Origin: Deltaproteobacteria bacterium
GTDB taxonomy: Bacteria > Desulfobacterota > Desulfobulbia > Desulfobulbales > Desulfurivibrionaceae
NCBI GenBank assembly: GCA_026388695.1
Contig: JAPLJH010000099.1
Coordinates: 1-64,000, forward strand
Length of the DNA: 64,000 nt
Reading direction: 5' to 3'
Shown piece by piece: positions 17,178 to 27,381 of the stretch. The translations under genes and the position numbers were made by a program. Numbering within the stretch: the stretch's first letter is position 1; every line of letters starts with the position of its first letter. The notes under the pieces are model-generated. The model was not told the DNA's origin and did no database searches. It was given only the letters and a program-made list of their open reading frames with translations.

Positions 17178-19414
17178 GAAACCAACTCCAGCTTGGCATA
17201 GTCAAGATGCAGGGTCTTGCGGCCATGCCGGGCAAAGAGCACCTCCACCGATTTGGGGCTGACCACCTTTTCCACCACCCCCTCCCCGAAAAACGGATGG
17301 CGCACCCGGTTGCCGAGCTTGATGCTCGGAGCCGGAGCAGCCGCAGCCAGGCTGGAGAGACCCGGCGGATATGCAGACCTCAGCGGCGGGATGCTGTAAT
17401 CGGGCCGTTCCTCCTGTTCCGCGTCATAGGCGGAGGATTGGGACTGCCAGGCCGCTGGGGCAGGCGACTGGGTCAGGGCGTGGGGCAATTCCTGCAAAAA
17501 CGGGGAAGGCCCGCCCGCAGTCGAGGAGGAGTCGTAAGACATGACCTCCTGGGGATAGACCAGATACAACTGCTTGCGCGCTCTGGTCGCGGCCACATAG
17601 AGCAGACGGCGTTCCTCTTCCCGGTGTGCAGGCAGCACGGCCTGGGCAGAAGGGAAACGGCCCTCGGCCAGGTTGATGATAAAGACCGTGTCCCACTCCA
17701 AGCCCTTAGCCGAATGGATGGTGGAGAGCACCAACCGCTTGCCGCCATCCGGTTCCAAAGCCCCGGCCTGGGGCGGGTCGAGGGAAGCGTCATCAAGAAA
17801 GGATTGCAACTCAACATACCCGCCCATCACCCGGCCCAACTCGTCCAGGTCCCTGCGGCGACGGGGATAATCGTCATGATAGAGCCGCTCAAATATCGGC
17901 TCGTAGTAGTCCATGATCCGCTCGAACATCTGGCCCATGGTCATGCCCGGCTGCCGGAGCGCCTCAAGCATCTCCAACAGATCAGTCAAACCCTCTTTCC
18001 AGGTTTTCCCGGCCGGGTATTCCCTAAGCGCCGCCAGGGGGTCGTCCGCGCTTTTCACCCGGCTTAGGATGTTCTGGGCCGTCTTGGGCCCCACCTTGTC
18101 GAGCTGTAGCAGGAGCCGGTTCCAGGAGAGATGGTCGTGGGGGTTGGCCACCACCCGCAGATAGGAGATGATGTCCTTGTTATGGGCCAGCTCGTTGAGT
18201 TTGAGGCCGCCGCGTTTGTCAAACTCGATCTGCCGGTGGGTCAGCTCCAGTTCCAGCTTGTAGGAATGGAAGCCGGAACGAAACAGCACCGCCATCTCAT
18301 CCAACGGCTCGCCCGCTTTGTGCAGGGCCACGATCTTTTCCGCCACATAACGGGCCTGAGTGGCCTCATCGCGGGCCCCATACACCACGGGCTTTTCCCC
18401 GCCCGTGATGTTGGTGAACAGGGTCTTGGTGTATTTTTCCTGGGCCTTCTCGATGATGGCGTTGGTCAAATCGAGAATCTTCTGTGTGGAGCGGTAGTTC
18501 TCTTCCAACCGGATCAGACGGGTGTCGGGGAACAGCGAAGGGAACTCCATGATGTTGCGGAAATCAGCACCCCGGAAGCTGTAAATGGATTGGGAATCAT
18601 CGCCCACCACCATCACGTTGTTGTGCTTGGCTGCCATCAGCCGGACGATGGCAGCCTGGATCGGGTTGGTGTCCTGGTACTCATCCACCATAATGTGGCT
18701 GAAACGGTTGGCCAGTTCGGTGTGCACCTCAGGAAACTCCTCCAGAATCCGCCGCCAATTTACCAGCAGGTCGTCGTAATCCATGAGGCTGTGCTCAAGC
18801 TTGAACCGCCGATAATGCTGGGCAATGGTCTGCAGGTCGTCGGCAAAATCATGAAAATGGCCGTACTCGGCCTCGACCAGCTCCTCAATGCCCAGTCCTT
18901 TGTTCACCGACTTGCTCAGGATGGAGATCACCACCCGCTTGGAGGGAAAACGCTTGTTCTCGCCGCCCAAGTTCAGAGAGGATTTGAGCAGGTTGACGAT
19001 GCCCTCGGCATCGGACTGGTCGATGATGGTAAAATTTGATTCATAACCAAGATGGCGGCAATAACGGCGCAGCAGCAGGTTGGCCGTGGCATGGAAGGTG
19101 CCGCCCATCACCCGCCGACAGGAATCATCGAGCAACAGGCTGGCCCGGTGCAGCATCTCCTGGGCCGCCTTGCGGGTAAAGGTCAGCAGCAGGATCTGCT
19201 CCGGAGGCACGCCCTGTTCAACAAGATGGGCCAGACGGTAGACCAGGGTGCGGGTTTTGCCGCTGCCTGCCCCGGCAATAACCAGCACCGGACCGCTCAC
19301 GGTGGTCACCGCCTCGTATTGTGCCTCGTTCAAGGCCTTGCGGCTGATCTGGCTGGCAGGGCGGACGGGCTGGGGCTTTGACTTTGATTCCATGGGAAAT
19401 AGGGTGGGTTGCAT
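17174..19414 (-). CDS. UvrD/PcrA/Rep-family DNA helicase
   Basis: GAGSGKTRTLVYR, VDEYQDTN, STIHSAKGLEW, TRARKQLYL motifs; start at MQPTLFPMES. Confidence 0.92.
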   Translation of the reverse strand: MQPTLFPMESKSKPQPVRPASQISRKALNEAQYEAVTTVSGPVLVIAGAGSGKTRTLVYRLAHLVEQGVPPEQILLLTFTRKAAQEMLHRASLLLDDSCRRVMGGTFHATANLLLRRYCRHLGYESNFTIIDQSDAEGIVNLLKSSLNLGGENKRFPSKRVVISILSKSVNKGLGIEELVEAEYGHFHDFADDLQTIAQHYRRFKLEHSLMDYDDLLVNWRRILEEFPEVHTELANRFSHIMVDEYQDTNPIQAAIVRLMAAKHNNVMVVGDDSQSIYSFRGADFRNIMEFPSLFPDTRLIRLEENYRSTQKILDLTNAIIEKAQEKYTKTLFTNITGGEKPVVYGARDEATQARYVAEKIVALHKAGEPLDEMAVLFRSGFHSYKLELELTHRQIEFDKRGGLKLNELAHNKDIISYLRVVANPHDHLSWNRLLLQLDKVGPKTAQNILSRVKSADDPLAALREYPAGKTWKEGLTDLLEMLEALRQPGMTMGQMFERIMDYYEPIFERLYHDDYPRRRRDLDELGRVMGGYVELQSFLDDASLDPPQAGALEPDGGKRLVLSTIHSAKGLEWDTVFIINLAEGRFPSAQAVLPAHREEERRLLYVAATRARKQLYLVYPQEVMSYDSSSTAGGPSPFLQELPHALTQSPAPAAWQSQSSAYDAEQEERPDYSIPPLRSAYPPGLSSLAAAAPAPSIKLGNRVRHPFFGEGVVEKVVSPKSVEVLFARHGRKTLHLDYAKLELVS

Positions 19415-19550
19415 GGCGGCAACTCTAACACAAGAGCTATGCGGCAATCGACAAAAAAGTTTTCATTTTCATGCCTGGCTGGTAGAGTAGCTCGTTACAA
19501 AAACCAGACACCAGCAAGACAACTTTTTACATATTTTCAAGGGAATAGAA

Positions 19551-19937
19551 ATGAACAACGCACAGGATATTTTCACCCAGGAAACCCTGCAGACCCTCTT
19601 TCCGCCCGAACGGGCCAACGCCTTCTTTGACGCCCTGTTCGGCGATGCCGAAGACGGGGCCTACGACATCCGCCTCGTCTTCAAGAGCCAGGCTGCAAAC
19701 ACCCTCACCCTAGCGCTGGAACTCCACGAGCGCCCCGGCAAATGCCTGGCCTGCAATCTGACCTACGGCCTGCCCGAGGTATTCAGCCGCCATCCCATCA
19801 TCAACATCAAGGGGTTGACGGCGGAGATCGACGCCCTCCTGGGCGACAAGGCCACCTGCACCGACTGGAAGCTCGGCACCACCCAGACCGTTTCTAAGAA
19901 GCTGCATGTTATTCCGTTGATGATTAGCTTGGCGTGA
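19551..19937 (+). CDS. conserved hypothetical protein
   Basis: Complete ORF with composition like its neighbours; looks like a small uncharacterised conserved family. Confidence 0.65.
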   Translation: MNNAQDIFTQETLQTLFPPERANAFFDALFGDAEDGAYDIRLVFKSQAANTLTLALELHERPGKCLACNLTYGLPEVFSRHPIINIKGLTAEIDALLGDKATCTDWKLGTTQTVSKKLHVIPLMISLA

Positions 19938-19959
19938 AGAAAAAAACAAGGAACCAAAA

Positions 19960-20346
19960 ATGAAAACGATACTATCGTTGTTGTTTATTTTCCTGCTTAC
20001 CTCTTCTGCGAATGCCGGAGAAACAAAAATTTTGTACCATCAATCAAGAATAGCAGGACCGCAGATTTCAAAAGATTACTATGTCAAGGAGAGCCTTAAA
20101 AAAATTACCACGGAGAATCCAAATCTTCTCCAGGTAAAAACATATTCAACAGTTACGAGTCCAGAAGGTACAACTACATACCGCGCAACATACCAAATAA
20201 ATTGCGCAACACAAAAATCAACAATAATTGCGTACTGGAGTTCTGGGTACGGCAATGACAATGGAACTATGGTAGATGGTAAATGGAGAGATGTTGCTAG
20301 TTTTGAAGATGCCGCAGCATTAACAAAGAAAATCTGCACAAAATAG
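19960..20346 (+). CDS. hypothetical secreted protein
   Basis: Signal peptide MKTILSLLFIFLLTSSANA; AT-rich relative to neighbours. Confidence 0.6.
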   Translation: MKTILSLLFIFLLTSSANAGETKILYHQSRIAGPQISKDYYVKESLKKITTENPNLLQVKTYSTVTSPEGTTTYRATYQINCATQKSTIIAYWSSGYGNDNGTMVDGKWRDVASFEDAAALTKKICTK

Positions 20347-20362
20347 GGCTACCCCATATTTC

Positions 20363-20544
20363 CCCATTGGCACGCCGCCGAGCACCGGAAAAGCTGCCGA
20401 AAAGGGAGGTTGCACTGTTTGAGCGCAGCGAGTTTGCAACCTCCCGGCAGCTTTGAGGAGCGCAGGGTATCCCGCCTTCGGCGGGACAAGTGACAGGGGT
20501 GCCCTTTCTTTGGTTCGTTTCTTTGGGCAAGCAAAGAAATGAAC
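20363..20544. repeat. structured intergenic repeat, family 2 copy B
   Basis: Highly similar to 11714-11896; nested stems ggaggttgca/tgcaacctcc, aaagctgccg/cggcagcttt, tcccgccttcggcggga and terminal hairpin. Confidence 0.9.
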
Positions 20545-20578
20545 AAACCCATTTATTCGCTACCCAAACGAGCCATCA

Positions 20579-21232
20579 GTGCCCCTAATCAACTCCTCAA
20601 CCGAACTGACAACCAGCGCCACCGATGCCCTACTGGCCATCGAATGCACCCTGATCATCGCACTCCTCCTGCGCTCTGCAACCACAAATCGCTGGCGAAC
20701 CAACCTCTGGTGTTGGGTATTCACCCTCCTCGCAACCGCATCCTTCCTCGGCGCCCTGCTACACGCCCTGGAGCTACCAAAATCCATGCGCATAGCATTA
20801 TGGACCCCTCTCTACCTATGTCTGGGAACCCTCGTACTGCTGTTCATCATGGGGGCTGTTGCGGATTGGCGGGGAAAAGTGGCGGCGAAGCGTCTTGTCC
20901 CATGGGGCATCGGGATAAGCGCGGCCTTTCTCGGACTGACCGCGCTGCTAGGCGGAAAGTTCATCGTCTTCATCGTTTACGCGGCAACGATTATGCTGAG
21001 CGCCCTGGCCATCTACACCTTTCTCGCCGTTACCCATCGGTTGAAAGGCGCCGCAGTCGTTGCCCTGGCAATTCTCCTCAATCTGGCGGGGGCCGCAGTG
21101 CAGGCGAGCAATCTCTCGCTCCACCTTGTTTTCCCCTTTGACCACAACGGACTCTTCCACCTTGTCCAGATAGTGAGCACCGCGATCCTCGGGCTGGGAT
21201 TGCACCTCGGCATGGAGTCCGCCCAGAGATAA
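20579..21232 (+). CDS. polytopic membrane protein of unknown function
   Basis: GTG start; about 7 hydrophobic segments; conserved-looking FDHNGLFHLVQ near C-terminus. Confidence 0.6.
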   Translation: MPLINSSTELTTSATDALLAIECTLIIALLLRSATTNRWRTNLWCWVFTLLATASFLGALLHALELPKSMRIALWTPLYLCLGTLVLLFIMGAVADWRGKVAAKRLVPWGIGISAAFLGLTALLGGKFIVFIVYAATIMLSALAIYTFLAVTHRLKGAAVVALAILLNLAGAAVQASNLSLHLVFPFDHNGLFHLVQIVSTAILGLGLHLGMESAQR

Positions 21233-21250
21233 GTGTTCCGCGAACGCGGT

Positions 21251-22006
21251 CTACCACAACCTCTCAAAAAACCGCCCCACCTCACCGGGCCGGTGCGCAT
21301 CAGACCCAGCCACCAGCAGAACCCCCAAGGCCACAGCCTCCTCGATCAGTGAGCGCACCGGATACTGCTCCCCCCGATGCGAAAACCCGGAGGTGTTCAC
21401 CTCCAAAGCCATGCCCTTTTCGCGCATCCCCTGAAAAATCTCCGTAATCTGCCGTCGATGCGCCTCGGTAAAATGCACCTCAGGATGATGACGCAGCACA
21501 GCGTCCAGATGGCAGAGCACCGTGCCGGGCAGAACCTCAACCGCCTCCAAGAGGGTGGCGAAGTACTCGGAAATCACCCGCTCCACCCCCTGCTTACCCA
21601 AGGGCTCCAGATTGGCCTTGCGGCGGCTCACCACATTGTAGTGGCGCCCTTTGATCTCATAGTAATGGAAGGAGAGACCGACCCGGTCCCAGGTGTACTG
21701 CTGGAGAAAATCAAGAATCGCAGGGACATGCTTGGGGTTGTAGCCCACCTCCACCCCGAGGCCGATGCGGAGCTGGCCCCCATACACCTGCCGCAGCCTC
21801 TGGCCTTCGCGATGGTAAGCGGCAAAATCCTCTTCGGAAAGCCAGGTGTCCTCGGGGTAGCGGATGCCGCATTCCAGATGCTCGAGAAAGATCAGCTCCT
21901 CCAACCCCTTGCCAATGGCGGCCACGACATACTCCTCCATCTCGCCGGTGGCGTGATGGCAGAGCCGGGTGTGGACATGGCCGTCGCTCTTGGGGTTGAT
22001 CAGCAT
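21251..22006 (-). CDS. PHP-domain histidinol-phosphatase-like phosphoesterase
   Basis: KSDGHVHTRLCHHATGEMEEYV; CHLD; AGSDAHRPGEVG. Confidence 0.82.
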   Translation of the reverse strand: MLINPKSDGHVHTRLCHHATGEMEEYVVAAIGKGLEELIFLEHLECGIRYPEDTWLSEEDFAAYHREGQRLRQVYGGQLRIGLGVEVGYNPKHVPAILDFLQQYTWDRVGLSFHYYEIKGRHYNVVSRRKANLEPLGKQGVERVISEYFATLLEAVEVLPGTVLCHLDAVLRHHPEVHFTEAHRRQITEIFQGMREKGMALEVNTSGFSHRGEQYPVRSLIEEAVALGVLLVAGSDAHRPGEVGRFFERLW

Positions 22007-22030
22007 GGGTCGAAGCAGGGGACTCGGAAA

Positions 22031-22225
22031 CTAGGCATTGCCGCGGGGGAAGAAATGCAACACCCCGTCGATATCCGAGGTGTCGCAGACGCGCCCCGGT
22101 CCGAGCTCGACAAACTGCTCAATGCCTTCCATGTTGATGGAAAACTGCTGGCCGTCCGGCATGTGGTACACAACCGTCCGAACCTTGGTTATATCAATGG
22201 GCGATCCAGCCACTCTCATATTCAT
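22031..22225 (-). CDS. small conserved hypothetical protein (64 aa)
   Basis: Complete ORF MNMRVAGSPIDITKVRTVVYHMPDG... Confidence 0.5.
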   Translation of the reverse strand: MNMRVAGSPIDITKVRTVVYHMPDGQQFSINMEGIEQFVELGPGRVCDTSDIDGVLHFFPRGNA

Positions 22226-22310
22226 TCCTCACCAAAATCCTATAAATAACAGAACTGTGCTCTGTAATTTAGTCATTCATTAAACTATAGCAAGATGCCG
22301 TGAAAAATAA

Positions 22311-24455
22311 TCAGTAAGATTTTCTGGCCAAAACCTCGCGGGGCTTGGAGCCATCTGCAGGACCGACCACCCCTTCCTTTTCCATGAGTTCGATCATCCG
22401 GGCGGCCCGATTGTAGCCCACCCGCAGACGCCGCTGCACCATGGAGATGGAGGCCTGACCCGATTCGCAAACCAGGGCTACAGCCTCGTCATATTTCTCG
22501 TCCGACTCCCCGCCTTCGTCGCCCTCACCAGCCTCGGCTTCCTCGGCCAGCTTCAGCACGGATTCATCATAGCGCACAGCGCCCTGCTCCTTGAGGAAGG
22601 TCACGATCCGCTCGGTTTCCTTTTCCGAGATATAAGCGCCGTGAATCCGCTGAAGCTTGCTGGTGCCTGGGGGCATGAAGAGCATGTCGCCTGCACCCAA
22701 CAGGTGTTCGGCCCCACTCCCGTCCAAAATGGTGCGGGAATCGATCTTGGAGGAGACCTTGAACGACATCCGGGTTGGGAAGTTGGCCTTGATCAGGCCG
22801 GTGAGCACATCCACCGAAGGCCGCTGGGTGGCGAGGATCAGGTGCATCCCCGCAGCCCGCGCCATCTGGGCCAGCCTGGCCACGGAATCCTCGACCTCGC
22901 GGGAGGAAACCATCATCAGGTCGGCCAGCTCGTCGATAATGATAACGATCAGGGGCAGCTTGTCCACCGCCTCGGCGTTGTAGCTGGCCAGGCTCTTGAC
23001 CTTTGCCTCTTCCATCAGCTGATAGCGGCGTTCCATCTCCCGCACCGCCCAGAGCAGGGCCCGGCTCGCCAGCTTGGGGTCCACCACCACCGGGTGCAGG
23101 AGATGGGGGATATCCTCGTAGCAGGAAAGCTCGATGCGCTTGGGGTCCACCAGCAGGAGGCGGACCTCCTCGGGCGTGGCCCGGAAGAGAATCGAGCAGA
23201 TGATGGTGTTGACCGCCACGCTCTTGCCCGAGCCGGTTGCCCCGGCGATGAGCAGATGGGGCATCCGCGCCAGATCGGCAATCACCGGGTTGCCCACCAC
23301 ATCCATGCCCAAGCCGATGGTGAGTCGGGAGCTGGCCTTTTGAAATTTTTCATTGGCAAAGATGTCGCGGACATAGACGATATTGCGGGTCGGGTTGGGA
23401 ATCTCGATGCCCAGCGCGGCTTTGCCGGGGATGGAACCGACGATGCGCACGCTCTCGGCCTTGAGCCCCAGGGCAAGATCGTCGGCCAGGGCGATGATCT
23501 TGTTGATCTTGACCCCCGGCGCCGGGGAAAACTCGTAGGTGGTGATCACTGGACCGGGGGAGATGCCGACCACCTTGCCCACCACTCCGAAATCCTTGAG
23601 CTTTTCTTCCAGTTCGGCGCTGACCGCATAGTAATACTCACGGTCCACGACCACCTCGGTGTTTTCCGGCTTATCCAACAGGGAGAGGGGCGGAAGCCGG
23701 TATTCACCGCTGGCTGCGGGCAGGAGGCGGAAGGCGTCGTCCTCGGTCCCGGCCTCAAGCTTTACAGGCGCATGCACCTTGGGCACAATGAAATTGTCGT
23801 CATCCTGGCTTGCCTCGGCATCGACTACCAGCGGGACCACTGCCGCCTGTTTCTTGCCCTGCTTGGCAGAGCCGTTAGCCTCAGGCGCTTTCCGAGCCGC
23901 CCAATGAGAGGCCAGAAACCCGCGCAACCGATTGCCAAGGGAATAGGGGGAAAAGCTGCTGATCAGCATCAGGGAGATAACCAGCACCACGAAAAACAAC
24001 AGCAAGGAGCCGGGTCCGCCGAAGAACAGCTGACCATACTGGGCCAGGAGGGTGCCCAAGAAACCGGCAACCGGATAGGTGTGATCAAAAACCGTAAAAG
24101 AGCTCAGGGCCGCGAAACCGGAGAGGCCTGCGCTGGCCAGAAGAATCCCGGTACAGCCGAAGACGATCAGGGGCAGGGTATCCAGGGTGCAGTCCGGAGA
24201 GAACAGGCGGATGGCGAAAAAAAGCAGGAGAAAAGGGAGCCAGAGGGAGGTGATCCCCAGCAGATCCATGAGCAGCCCGGCGACAAACTGGCCCACAGCC
24301 CCGCCCCAGTTGGCGGTGGCTGCCTGGACCAGCGGCTCCACCGAGGTATAGCTGACCAGGCAGAGGAGCAGAAAAAGGGCGACAAACACCCCGAATACGG
24401 AAAGTATCTCTCGCCCAAGCGTTGGTTTTTCCTGCTTAATGTTCCCTGATGCCAT
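22311..24455 (-). CDS. ftsK: DNA translocase FtsK
   Basis: N-terminal TM helices; Walker A GATGSGKSVAVNT; C-terminal gamma winged helix (ISMVQRRLRVGYNRAARMIELME). Confidence 0.95.
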   Translation of the reverse strand: MASGNIKQEKPTLGREILSVFGVFVALFLLLCLVSYTSVEPLVQAATANWGGAVGQFVAGLLMDLLGITSLWLPFLLLFFAIRLFSPDCTLDTLPLIVFGCTGILLASAGLSGFAALSSFTVFDHTYPVAGFLGTLLAQYGQLFFGGPGSLLLFFVVLVISLMLISSFSPYSLGNRLRGFLASHWAARKAPEANGSAKQGKKQAAVVPLVVDAEASQDDDNFIVPKVHAPVKLEAGTEDDAFRLLPAASGEYRLPPLSLLDKPENTEVVVDREYYYAVSAELEEKLKDFGVVGKVVGISPGPVITTYEFSPAPGVKINKIIALADDLALGLKAESVRIVGSIPGKAALGIEIPNPTRNIVYVRDIFANEKFQKASSRLTIGLGMDVVGNPVIADLARMPHLLIAGATGSGKSVAVNTIICSILFRATPEEVRLLLVDPKRIELSCYEDIPHLLHPVVVDPKLASRALLWAVREMERRYQLMEEAKVKSLASYNAEAVDKLPLIVIIIDELADLMMVSSREVEDSVARLAQMARAAGMHLILATQRPSVDVLTGLIKANFPTRMSFKVSSKIDSRTILDGSGAEHLLGAGDMLFMPPGTSKLQRIHGAYISEKETERIVTFLKEQGAVRYDESVLKLAEEAEAGEGDEGGESDEKYDEAVALVCESGQASISMVQRRLRVGYNRAARMIELMEKEGVVGPADGSKPREVLARKSY

Positions 24456-24508
24456 TATGCTCGCAGATCGGTTCCGTTGATGGAGCGCAGGCTTGCCTGC
24501 ATTACAGG

Positions 24509-24922
24509 CTACTTTTCCTTGCCGATATTTTTCAGGATAGCATCAAGTATCCCGTTGATAAAACCCGGAGAATCCTCGGCACAGTATCGCTTGGCCAGTT
24601 CGATGGCCTCGTCAATGGCCACCCGGGGCGGCACATCCTCCTTGAACATCATTTCATAGGCTGCCAGGCGGATAATGTTGCGATCCAGCACCGACATCCG
24701 GCTGACCCGCCAGTTCACCGCGCTTTCCTCGATCTTGGCGTCGAGCGCATCTCTCTTGTCGGTGATACCGTATACCAGCTCCCGGCCATAGGGAATGGCC
24801 TTTTTGTTGATCTCAAAATTCTCGCAGAGCAACGGAAAATTCTCCACCGCCGAGGTTGCGGTCATCTCCCCTTGAAACAGGGCGTTGAGGGCAATCTCCC
24901 TTGCCTTGCGTCGGTTTCCCAT
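24509..24922 (-). CDS. nusB: transcription antitermination factor NusB
   Basis: RRKAREIALNALFQGE; IDEAIELAKRYCAEDSPGFINGILD. Confidence 0.95.
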   Translation of the reverse strand: MGNRRKAREIALNALFQGEMTATSAVENFPLLCENFEINKKAIPYGRELVYGITDKRDALDAKIEESAVNWRVSRMSVLDRNIIRLAAYEMMFKEDVPPRVAIDEAIELAKRYCAEDSPGFINGILDAILKNIGKEK

Positions 24923-24928
24923 GAATAA

Positions 24929-25396
24929 TCAGGCGAGCTGCGGCAGGAGGTTGACCATCTCGATGGCGGTGGCCGCGCACTCGGAGCCCTTGTTGCCGGC
25001 CTTGGAGCCGGCCCGCTCAATGGCCTGCTCGATGGAATCGGTGGTAAGCACCCCGAAGATAATGGGCACCCCGGATTCCATGCTGGCCTGGGCAATCCCC
25101 TTGGTTGCCTCGTTGGCCACAAAATCGAAATGGGGGGTAGAACCGCGGATAACGGCGCCAAGACAGATCACTGCGTCGTAGCGGCCAGACTTGACCATCT
25201 TCTGGGCAACCAACGGAATCTCAAAGGCGCCGGGAACCCTGGCCACTTCGATTTCCTTATCCTTTACCCCGGAACGCATCAGGGTGTCCAGGGCGCCTTC
25301 CAGCAAACGCTCGGCAATGAACGAGTTGAACCGGGCAATAACAATCCCGAATTTCTTCCCTTCGGCCTGCAGTTTTCCTTCAAAAAATTTCGGCAT
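24929..25396 (-). CDS. ribH: 6,7-dimethyl-8-ribityllumazine synthase
   Basis: [46 protein letters not shown]. Confidence 0.96.
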   Translation of the reverse strand: MPKFFEGKLQAEGKKFGIVIARFNSFIAERLLEGALDTLMRSGVKDKEIEVARVPGAFEIPLVAQKMVKSGRYDAVICLGAVIRGSTPHFDFVANEATKGIAQASMESGVPIIFGVLTTDSIEQAIERAGSKAGNKGSECAATAIEMVNLLPQLA

Positions 25397-25425
25397 CGTT
25401 TCTCCTCCAAAAAGTGAACAAAGAC

Positions 25426-26652
25426 TTAGTTTTTTGTATCCTTGCTGCCGGTGAAAAGATCCAGCATATGGCCAAGCTTGTCCTTCTTGGCCTTCAGGTA
25501 ATCGATATTTTCCGGTTCCGCCACCATCTCGATGGCCTGCCGTCCAGTGACCTTGAGGCCATAGCCTTCAAGGCCGATGATCTTCTTGGGGTTGTTGGTG
25601 ATCAGCCGCATCTTGCGTACGCCAAGATCGCGGAGGATCTGGGCGCCGATCCCGTAATCGCGCAAATCGGCCTTGAAGCCCAGATGCACATTGGCCTCAA
25701 CCGTATCCATCCCCCCCTCCTGGAGGGCATAGGCCTTGATTTTGTTGATCAGGCCGATACCGCGACCCTCCTGCTGCATGTAGAGGATGATACCTGCGCC
25801 CTCATGCTCGACCATGCGCATGGCGCTGTGCAGCTGCCCGCCACAGTCGCAACGCTTGGAACCGAAGACATCGCCGGTCAGACAGGAAGAATGGACCCGG
25901 ACCATGATCTCCTTGGTGGGGTCAATCTCCCCCTTGACCAGGGCAACGTGTTCGAGTTCGTCCACATCGTTGGTGTAGACAATGGCCCGGAAATCGCCGT
26001 AGCGGGTGGGGATCTTGGCCTCGGCGGCCCGATGGACCAGCTTGTCCTCGCGGGTCCGGTAAGCAACCAAATCGGCGATGGTGGCGATCTTAAGGTCGTG
26101 CTCCTTGGCAAAGATCTCAAGATCGGGCATCCGGGCCATGGTGCCGTCTTCCTTCATGATCTCGCAGATCACCCCGGAAGGATGCAGGCCAGCCAAGCGG
26201 GAGAGATCAACCGAACCCTCGGTCTGGCCGGTGCGGACCAAAACCCCGCCCCGCCGGGCGCGCAGAGGAAAGATATGCCCGGGGCTGACGATATCGCTGG
26301 GCTTGGCGTTGGGATCGGCGGCAACCAGAATGGTCCTGGCCCGGTCCGCTGCAGAGATGCCGGTGGTGACTCCGGTAGTGGCCTCGATGCTGACCGTGAA
26401 GGCCGTTTCAAAGGGCGACTTGTTGTTCTGCACCATCATGGGAATCTGCAGCTGCTCCAGATGATCCGGGGTCAGGGTCAGGCAGATGAGGCCCCTGCCG
26501 TGGGTGGCCATGAAATTGATCGCCTCGGGGGTGACCTTTTCCGCAGCCATGTACAGATCGCCTTCATTCTCGCGATCTTCGTCATCGACCAGGATGATCA
26601 TCTTCCCGGCCCGGATTTCGTCAATCACCTCTTCGATGGAACTTACCGCCAT
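25426..26652 (-). CDS. ribBA: bifunctional DHBP synthase / GTP cyclohydrolase II
   Basis: [49 protein letters not shown]. Confidence 0.96.
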   Translation of the reverse strand: MAVSSIEEVIDEIRAGKMIILVDDEDRENEGDLYMAAEKVTPEAINFMATHGRGLICLTLTPDHLEQLQIPMMVQNNKSPFETAFTVSIEATTGVTTGISAADRARTILVAADPNAKPSDIVSPGHIFPLRARRGGVLVRTGQTEGSVDLSRLAGLHPSGVICEIMKEDGTMARMPDLEIFAKEHDLKIATIADLVAYRTREDKLVHRAAEAKIPTRYGDFRAIVYTNDVDELEHVALVKGEIDPTKEIMVRVHSSCLTGDVFGSKRCDCGGQLHSAMRMVEHEGAGIILYMQQEGRGIGLINKIKAYALQEGGMDTVEANVHLGFKADLRDYGIGAQILRDLGVRKMRLITNNPKKIIGLEGYGLKVTGRQAIEMVAEPENIDYLKAKKDKLGHMLDLFTGSKDTKN

Positions 26653-26694
26653 GGTATCACCTCAAAACTTTCGCCGCTTGTTGGCCTGGCACCC

Positions 26695-27354
26695 TTATTT
26701 CAAGAAGCCGTGCTCAGCCAAAAAAGCGGAATTGATTTTTGATTCCACCCCACCGCCTTCAGCATCCTTAGCGGAGAGCAATTTTTCCACATACTTACCA
26801 ATCAGATCCACTTCTATGTTCACCACGCTCCCCTGTTTCAACGCACCCAGAGTGGTTACGCCAAGGGTGTGGGGGATGATGGAAACGGAAAAGGCCTTCT
26901 CGTCGATACTGTTGACGGTAAGACTGATGCCGTCAATGGCGATGGAGCCCTTTTCGATGATATACTTGCCAAAACCAGCCGGGACCTGAAAACTGAACAG
27001 CACAAAATCCCCAAGGGGCTGACGGGTAAGCATGGGGGTGGTAGCATCCACATGCCCGCTGACCATGTGCCCTCCCAGCCGGTCGGTAAGACGCAGAGCT
27101 CGTTCCAGATTAACCACGCCCCCGACGGCCAGACGCCCGAGATTCGTGCGGTTCAGGCTTTCCGGCGAAACATCGACGAGAAAGCGGCGGCCGCTTATCT
27201 CTTTGGCCGTAAGACAGACCCCGTTGACCGCGATGGATTCGCCTTCCGCAGGCTCGGGCAGATCAAAATCCGCGCCAATGGCAAAGAGCATCCCGCCACC
27301 GACCGGTCTTTTTTCCAGTATCCTGCCTTGCCCCAGTATGATCCCGGTAAACAT
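26695..27354 (-). CDS. ribE: riboflavin synthase alpha subunit
   Basis: MFTGII; SIAVNGVCLT; LGGHMVSGHVD; duplicated lumazine-binding domains. Confidence 0.95.
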   Translation of the reverse strand: MFTGIILGQGRILEKRPVGGGMLFAIGADFDLPEPAEGESIAVNGVCLTAKEISGRRFLVDVSPESLNRTNLGRLAVGGVVNLERALRLTDRLGGHMVSGHVDATTPMLTRQPLGDFVLFSFQVPAGFGKYIIEKGSIAIDGISLTVNSIDEKAFSVSIIPHTLGVTTLGALKQGSVVNIEVDLIGKYVEKLLSAKDAEGGGVESKINSAFLAEHGFLK

Positions 27355-27381
27355 TTCCTTTCCTAAGCTATCAGCTATACG

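Noticed and set aside
20297-20552. 77-aa and 67-aa minus-strand ORFs
   Set aside because: Translations of family 2 copy B, same argument.
22641-24449. 602-aa plus-strand ORF
   Set aside because: Antisense shadow of ftsK.
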